Shown here in pieces: positions 41,383 to 45,500 of a stretch of 45,500 nt of DNA. Location: positions 95,047-140,546 of the forward strand of contig JAUJPD010000003.1 of assembly GCA_030447315.1 (NCBI GenBank). The letters are read 5' to 3'. The DNA comes from Actinomycetota bacterium (GTDB lineage Bacteria; Actinomycetota; CADDZG01; WHSQ01). Under the pieces are notes generated by a model that did not search any database, was not told where the DNA came from, and saw nothing but the letters and a program-made list of their open reading frames with translations. Made by a program: the position numbers and the translations under genes. Position 1 is the stretch's first letter; each line of letters begins with the position of its first letter.

Positions 41383-42488
41383 AGGGGCTGCTCCACCGGT
41401 GAGAACCTAAGGGGAGAAAACGGGATGATCTCATCCACCACCTCACCGGTCGTGAGAAGACCGACGATCGCATCCACGGTGACGGGCAGGAGCGATATGC
41501 CGTTGCGATAGTGACCGGTGGCCGCGATCAGGCCCTGGATAGACGTCGGCCCCAGCAGCGGGGCGTTGTCGGGGGTGCCGGGGCGGTGACCGACGGCGAT
41601 CTCCACCAGCTCCATCTCGCTGATCCCGGGCACGAGCTCGTACGCCGCCCGAAGCAGGTCATGGACCGCTCCCGCCGTCACCGTGGCATCGAAGCCTTGC
41701 TCTTCGACCGTCGCCCCGACCACCAGACGCCCGTCAGGGCGAGGCACCATGTAGACGTCGAGCCCCCTTACGTTGCGCGTCACCGGAGCACGACCGTCTC
41801 GCGTTCTCAGGTGAAGTAGCTGTCCTTTCACCGGACGCACCGGGAGATCCGCAGCTCCCGCTATCTCGGAGCTTCGGGCGCCGGCCGCGATCACCACCTG
41901 CCCGGCGGGAACAACGCGCCCGTCGCTCAGACGAACACCTGAGACCGCGCCTTGATCGGCCTCCACGCGAACGGCGCTGTGCTTTTCGAAGACCACGCCG
42001 CCCTTCAGGCACGCCGCGGTAAGTGCAGCTACAACAGAGCGGTTGTCGACCTGATGATCGCCCTCGATCAAGATGCCGGAGCGGACAGAGGGAACGAGGG
42101 CAGGTTCCAGCTCCTGCACCTCGCGTGCTCGTAAGCGGGTCACCGAAAGCCCCAGACGCTGCTGGAAAGCGAGGGTCTCCGCGAGCGCGGCGTCATCATC
42201 GCGATCACGAGCAACGAGGAGCGTCCCACAGCGTCGGTAGCCCACTGCCACGTCCGACGCGGCCTCGAGGTCCCCGACGAAGGCTCCGTAGCGCTGGAGC
42301 GAAGCGATGTTGAGGCGCAGGAGCGGCACTTCGCCGTAGTGCACCTCCGTCACCGGAGCAAGCATCCCGGCAGCCGCCCATGACGAGCCCCGTCCCGGCT
42401 GCGGGTCCACCACGACCACGTGGACACCCGCCCCCGCCGCTCGCCACGCGATGCCGAGGCCGATGACGCCGCCGCCGACGACGATCAC
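41379..42488 (-). CDS. thiO: Glycine oxidase ThiO
   Basis: This 369-residue FAD enzyme oxidises glycine to the dehydroglycine used by ThiG. The dinucleotide site VVGGGVIGLGIAWRAA is at the very start, followed by GRGSSWAAAGMLAPVTEVHY (DadA-type), PVKGQLLHLR, VYMVPRPDGRLVVGATVEEQ and GHYRNGISLLPVT. GTG 42488 is the first usable start codon; the only good ribosome-like GGGGAGG lies about 35 bases upstream inside the riboswitch, so the true start may be a rarer codon before it. It is the first gene after the TPP riboswitch. Confidence 0.92.
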
Positions 42489-42515
42489 CTGATCACGCGG
42501 ACCGGACGAGCTGAA

Positions 42516-42618
42516 GATGACGGCCTCCCCACGCGGGCGTTACCCCGATCGGGTTCCAGGGTCGCGAGCCGCAGATCTCGCCTCTCAGCCCGGTGCTCCG
42601 AGCTCCCCTGCTGTCTTC
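42516..42618 (-). promoter_or_regulatory. TPP (THI-box) riboswitch controlling thiO-thiS-thiG
   Basis: The minus strand holds the ordered THI-box blocks: AGGGGAGC, GGGCTGAGAGG, ACCCTGGAACCCGATC, and GGGGTAACGCCCGCGTGGGG. The ends can form the P1 helix (near 42613-42618 with 42516-42521). It lies between the FAD-Rieske gene stop and thiO. The GGGGAGG at its 3' edge may be hidden when TPP binds, so translational control is plausible. Confidence 0.92.
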
Positions 42619-42636
42619 TGTTCTAGAGCCAGAATC

Positions 42637-44154
42637 TTAAAGCTCTCTGGACTCCAGCGGTTTCGTCGCAGGGCCTTGGATAACGCTGCCGTCCAGGTCG
42701 AAGCGGGAGCCGTGGCAGGGGCAGTCCCAACTCTTCTCGGCGTTATTGAAGTGCACGATGCACGCGAGGTGCGTGCAGACGGCGGACAGGGCGCGGAGCT
42801 CGCCGCCGTCGTCTTTGTAGACGGCGACCGGTTTGCCGTCGCGTCGGATCACGGTTCCCTCACCGGGCGGTACGTCTTCGATGGAATCGCCGGGTGTTTG
42901 GATGCGGTCTCCCACCCAGCGCTGCGCGACGTTGACGTTCTCTTTGACAAACTCTTTCGCCGACTGGGGAACATCGAGACGTTTGGAGTCGTAGAGCTCC
43001 GCCCACGGGTTGCCACGTCCGATGATCTGGTCGGTCAACAACATCGCCGCCAGCGTTCCGTTGGTCATCCCCCACTTGCGGAACCCGGTCCCCGTGAACA
43101 GGTGCTCGGAGGTCCTCGTGTAGCGGCCTATGTAGGGGACGCTGTCGACCGAGACGGTGTCCTGGGTGGACCAGCGGTAGTCGATGCGATCGAGGCCGAA
43201 CCGGCTTCGAGCGTCGGCCTCCAGCCTCTGGTAGCACGCTTCGGTGTCCGGTTCCTGACCGGTCTTGTGCCCTTCGCCGCCGACCATCAACAGATCGCGG
43301 CCCTCGGCGCGGATCAACCGGATCGATCTGGTGGGGCTCTCAGCGCTGATGTACATACCGGGAGGGGCCGCGACGCCATCTTGCACGTAGCCGGCCACGA
43401 CGTACGACCGCATCGGGTGGACCTTGGTGAAGAACAGCCCCCGATCCAAGAACGGAAGGTTGGTCGCCACGATGACATCGCTGGCGATCAGGGCGCCCTT
43501 GTCGGTCTCGACCCGGCATAGATCGCCCTCGTGGACGTCTAGGGCCTTGGTGTTCTCGAAGATGCGTCCGCCGCTCTCCTCTACCCGACGGGCCAGCGCG
43601 AGCAGGTACTTGCGAGGATGGAACTGAGCCTGATTCGTGAAGCGCACGGCCCCCTTGATCGGGTAAGGCAGCGGCGAGTCGGTGACGAACGAGGCCGGGA
43701 GGCCGAGCGACGCCGCCACCTCGGCCTCCTCTTGCACCGAAGAGAGCTCGTCGTCGCTCTCGGTGTAGACGTAGTTGTCCTGGCGCTCGAAGTCGCAGTC
43801 GATGGCGAGCTCGTCCACCAATCCCGCCACGGTCGCCAGCGCGGCTTCGTTGGACTCGCCGTACACCCGGGCGCCGTCCTCGCCGAACTTCTTCACGAGC
43901 TTCGTGTAGATGAGGTGCTGACTGGAGGTGACCTTCGCGGTCGTATAACCCGTGACGCCTCGCACTATGCGGTCGCCTTCGATAACCGCAACCGAGCGGC
44001 CCTCTCGTGCGAGCAAGAGGGCCGCGGTTATGCCCAGCATCCCGCCGCCGATGATGGCCACGTCGACCGTGTGGTGGCCCGACAGCGATGGATACGTCGT
44101 TTCCGGCGTGGACGCGATCCAGTAGGAGCGATTACCGCCGGAGAGATGCTCCAC
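42637..44154 (-). CDS. FAD-dependent oxidoreductase fused to a C-terminal Rieske [2Fe-2S] domain
   Basis: This is a 505-residue protein. The N-terminal DAO-type FAD domain has VAIIGGGMLGITAALLLARE near residue 31 and TGYTTAKVTSSQHLIY. A family end motif is TGTGFRKWGMTNGTLAAMLL. Residues about 420-500 form a Rieske domain with CTHLACIVHF and CPCHGSRFDLDG ligands. It is related to YhfW/GlcD-like oxidoreductases with a Rieske tail, which pass electrons from FAD to the iron-sulfur centre; the substrate is unknown. GTG 44154 overlaps the anti-sigma gene stop by one base, so the two are coupled. Confidence 0.88.
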   Translation of the reverse strand: MEHLSGGNRSYWIASTPETTYPSLSGHHTVDVAIIGGGMLGITAALLLAREGRSVAVIEGDRIVRGVTGYTTAKVTSSQHLIYTKLVKKFGEDGARVYGESNEAALATVAGLVDELAIDCDFERQDNYVYTESDDELSSVQEEAEVAASLGLPASFVTDSPLPYPIKGAVRFTNQAQFHPRKYLLALARRVEESGGRIFENTKALDVHEGDLCRVETDKGALIASDVIVATNLPFLDRGLFFTKVHPMRSYVVAGYVQDGVAAPPGMYISAESPTRSIRLIRAEGRDLLMVGGEGHKTGQEPDTEACYQRLEADARSRFGLDRIDYRWSTQDTVSVDSVPYIGRYTRTSEHLFTGTGFRKWGMTNGTLAAMLLTDQIIGRGNPWAELYDSKRLDVPQSAKEFVKENVNVAQRWVGDRIQTPGDSIEDVPPGEGTVIRRDGKPVAVYKDDGGELRALSAVCTHLACIVHFNNAEKSWDCPCHGSRFDLDGSVIQGPATKPLESREL

Positions 44155-44606
44155 TAAGTGGTTGGCGCCCCAGCCACGAGCTTGCAGAGGACCGATTCGG
44201 GCCCGAGGTCGAGCTTCTTGGTGAGACGCACCACCGTCCCGGACTCCGGGTCGGAGCTGAACTCGATGTTGTCGACCATCGCCCGCATGAGGAAGATCCC
44301 GCGGCCCCCCTCGGCGGACGGCTCCGCATGAAAGCGGCCCTCTCTGTCGTGATCGAAACCGGTCCCGGTATCGATCACCCTGATCTCGCACAGGTTCTCG
44401 TTGACCTCGACCTGCACCTCGTAGGCCTCTTCGGTGCCGTCAACGTGCTTCAACACGTTCGTGCAAGCTTCGGATACCGCGATCTCGATATCGCCGACGC
44501 ACTCCTCCGAGATGCCGAGACTCGTGAGCGCCTCGCGCGAGATCTGACGGACGACGGGCACGCTGGCTTCGTCACGCGGCAGGTTGAGCGAGAAGGTGAT
44601 GTTCAC
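44154..44606 (-). CDS. RsbW/SpoIIAB-like anti-sigma factor serine kinase (HATPase_c_2)
   Basis: This is a 150-residue GHKL ATPase. The N box is IEIAVSEACTNVLKHV, the G1 box VIDTGTGFD, and the G2 region EGGRGIFLMRAMVDN. Such proteins bind a stress sigma factor and phosphorylate an anti-anti-sigma protein. Neither partner is in the window. GTG 44606 is the start. It is coupled to the FAD-Rieske gene downstream, an unusual partner that suggests redox or stress regulation. Confidence 0.9.
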   Translation of the reverse strand: MNITFSLNLPRDEASVPVVRQISREALTSLGISEECVGDIEIAVSEACTNVLKHVDGTEEAYEVQVEVNENLCEIRVIDTGTGFDHDREGRFHAEPSAEGGRGIFLMRAMVDNIEFSSDPESGTVVRLTKKLDLGPESVLCKLVAGAPTT

Positions 44607-44616
44607 GGCATGAGAC

Positions 44617-44641
44617 TTCCCCGCCGCGGGCGCAGGTAAAC
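44617..44641 (-). promoter_or_regulatory. Possible SigB/SigF-type promoter before the anti-sigma gene
   Basis: Minus strand: GTTTAC (44636-44641), 13-base spacer, GGGGAA (44617-44622). It resembles the general-stress consensus GTTTAA-N12-14-GGGTAT, and anti-sigma genes are often self-controlled. The -10 match is only four of six. Confidence 0.3.
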
Positions 44642-44765
44642 AGGTAGCCGGGCCGAGCTCTCGTTCTAGGGACCGAAACCCGCGCTATATGTCGGCTGAG
44701 CCCCTCAAAACGGGGTTGGGGGCCGTGATCTCGGGCTAGGTCGTGGGCTCTCGGCGTCGGCCTGG

Positions 44766-45500
44766 CTAGGCGAGGATCGAGCGGAACGCGACCAGGGCGG
44801 TGTCGATGTCGTCGTCGGAGACATCTCGATGCGTCACCAGCCGCATCGCCGCTCCCGGCATCCCCAACGTGATCACCCCGCGCTCTTTCAGCGACGCGCT
44901 GACCTCGGGAGCTTGCAGCGAGAACGGCTCGAGGTTCAGATAGACCATGTTGGTCTCTACGGTCTCGAGATCCACAGCCTCCTCATGGATGTCGGCGAGA
45001 CCCTCCGCCAACCGCCGCGCGTTGGCGTGGTCCTCGCTGAGGCGGGCGGGCCCGGTCTCCAGAGCCACCCGAGCAGCCGCCGCGATGACTCCCACTTGGC
45101 GCATCCCGCCGCCGAGCCGTTTCCGCAGAACCCTGGCCTCGTCGATGATCGCCTGGGTCGAGCACACCATCGACCCGATCGGTGCTCCCAGGCCTTTGGA
45201 GAAACAGAAGCTCACGGTGTCGGCGCACGCCGCCCACTCGGCCGCCGGAACCCCGGTGGCGGCCTGCGCATTGAACAGACGCGCTCCGTCGAGATGGACC
45301 GCCGCGCCTGCTTCGTGAGCGACCTTGGACACCGCCTTGGCCTCGTCGATCGGAAAGATCTTTCCGCCGGCGGCGTTGTGTGTGTTCTCGATGGCGACGA
45401 CGGCGCTCCGGGGATTGTGCATGTTGCCCGGTCGTAGCACGTGCGCGACCTGGTCGGCGGTGATGACCCCTCGATCCCCCGACAGCGGGCGCATCATCAG
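44766..45500 (-). CDS. Low-specificity L-threonine aldolase (5' partial, cut by the right edge)
   Basis: The C-terminal 245 codons of a PLP enzyme of the threonine aldolase family are present. It would split threonine or allo-threonine to glycine and acetaldehyde. The visible parts are VVAIENTHNAAGGKIFPID, VHLDGARLFNAQAATG and the PLP-lysine motif SFCFSKGLGAPIGSM. The N-terminal third, including the phosphate-binding Ser region, lies past the edge. The 159 bases between its stop and the anti-sigma start contain no further gene. Confidence 0.9.
   Translation of the reverse strand: MMMRPLSGDRGVITADQVAHVLRPGNMHNPRSAVVAIENTHNAAGGKIFPIDEAKAVSKVAHEAGAAVHLDGARLFNAQAATGVPAAEWAACADTVSFCFSKGLGAPIGSMVCSTQAIIDEARVLRKRLGGGMRQVGVIAAAARVALETGPARLSEDHANARRLAEGLADIHEEAVDLETVETNMVYLNLEPFSLQAPEVSASLKERGVITLGMPGAAMRLVTHRDVSDDDIDTALVAFRSILA

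Noticed and set aside
44701-44715. Small CCCC...GGGG hairpin as a terminator for the threonine aldolase gene
   Set aside because: The stem is only four base pairs with a seven-base loop and there is no U run.

Overview
The window is high-GC DNA, most likely from an uncultivated member of the Actinomycetota. The supporting markers are a DUF3040 protein, an F420-type luciferase-like monooxygenase, PspC and SHOCT proteins, a stand-alone LigD polymerase domain, an actinobacterial-type SOS box, and many genes whose start codon lies 6-9 bases downstream of a TANNNT box, the signature of leaderless mRNAs. Nothing allows a genus-level placement. No tRNA, rRNA, CRISPR array, integrase or transposase was seen.

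Layout. At 1-2.6 kb are the tail of a probable transglutaminase/DUF4129 protein, a MerR regulator, a DUF3040 protein and DNA polymerase IV. At 2.7-8.2 kb lies a DNA-damage block: a LigD-type polymerase/primase, the error-prone replicative polymerase DnaE2, a PaaI thioesterase and a DUF6504 protein, read leftward from a promoter covered by a LexA box. At 8.3-9.5 kb is a secreted RTX-like protein. At 9.5-11.9 kb are frameshifted threonine synthase and monooxygenase genes and a MIP18-family protein. At 12-16 kb are PspC/SHOCT proteins, an amidohydrolase, thiE, a membrane protein and a tandem pair of secreted paralogues. The 16.0-22.6 kb stretch is unusual: a transporter, lipoproteins, secreted proteins and an acetyltransferase are each cut into several reading frames by indels, while the pieces still read as good protein. 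At 22.7-31 kb are intact housekeeping and cell-envelope genes: a PH-domain protein, sugar isomerase, HAD hydrolase, cyclophilin, epoxide-hydrolase-like enzyme, a UDP-galactopyranose-mutase-like flavoprotein and two membrane glycosyltransferases.

At 31-38.7 kb is an accessory stretch: DUF2243, broken genes, ArsC, a truncated VOC gene, a RibD/DHFR-like reductase, a second RTX-like protein, a membrane protein with a cysteine-rich ectodomain and its TetR regulator. Two detached copies of the 3' end of a DUF72 gene lie in this stretch, in the same orientation as the intact gene at its right end. This pattern fits gene cassettes repeatedly inserted at, or duplicated from, that 3' end. At 38.7-45.5 kb are a second DUF72 gene, a SAP-like protein, DUF427, a thiO-thiS-thiG operon behind a TPP riboswitch, an FAD oxidoreductase fused to a Rieske domain, an RsbW-like anti-sigma kinase, and a threonine aldolase cut by the right edge.

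The strongest regulatory reads are the LexA box over a TTGACG-N17-TACTAT promoter facing the dnaE2 operon, a 39-bp palindrome over the tetR promoter, the TPP riboswitch, and the recurrent leaderless-promoter pattern. All functions are assigned from motifs and family memory; no database search was run.
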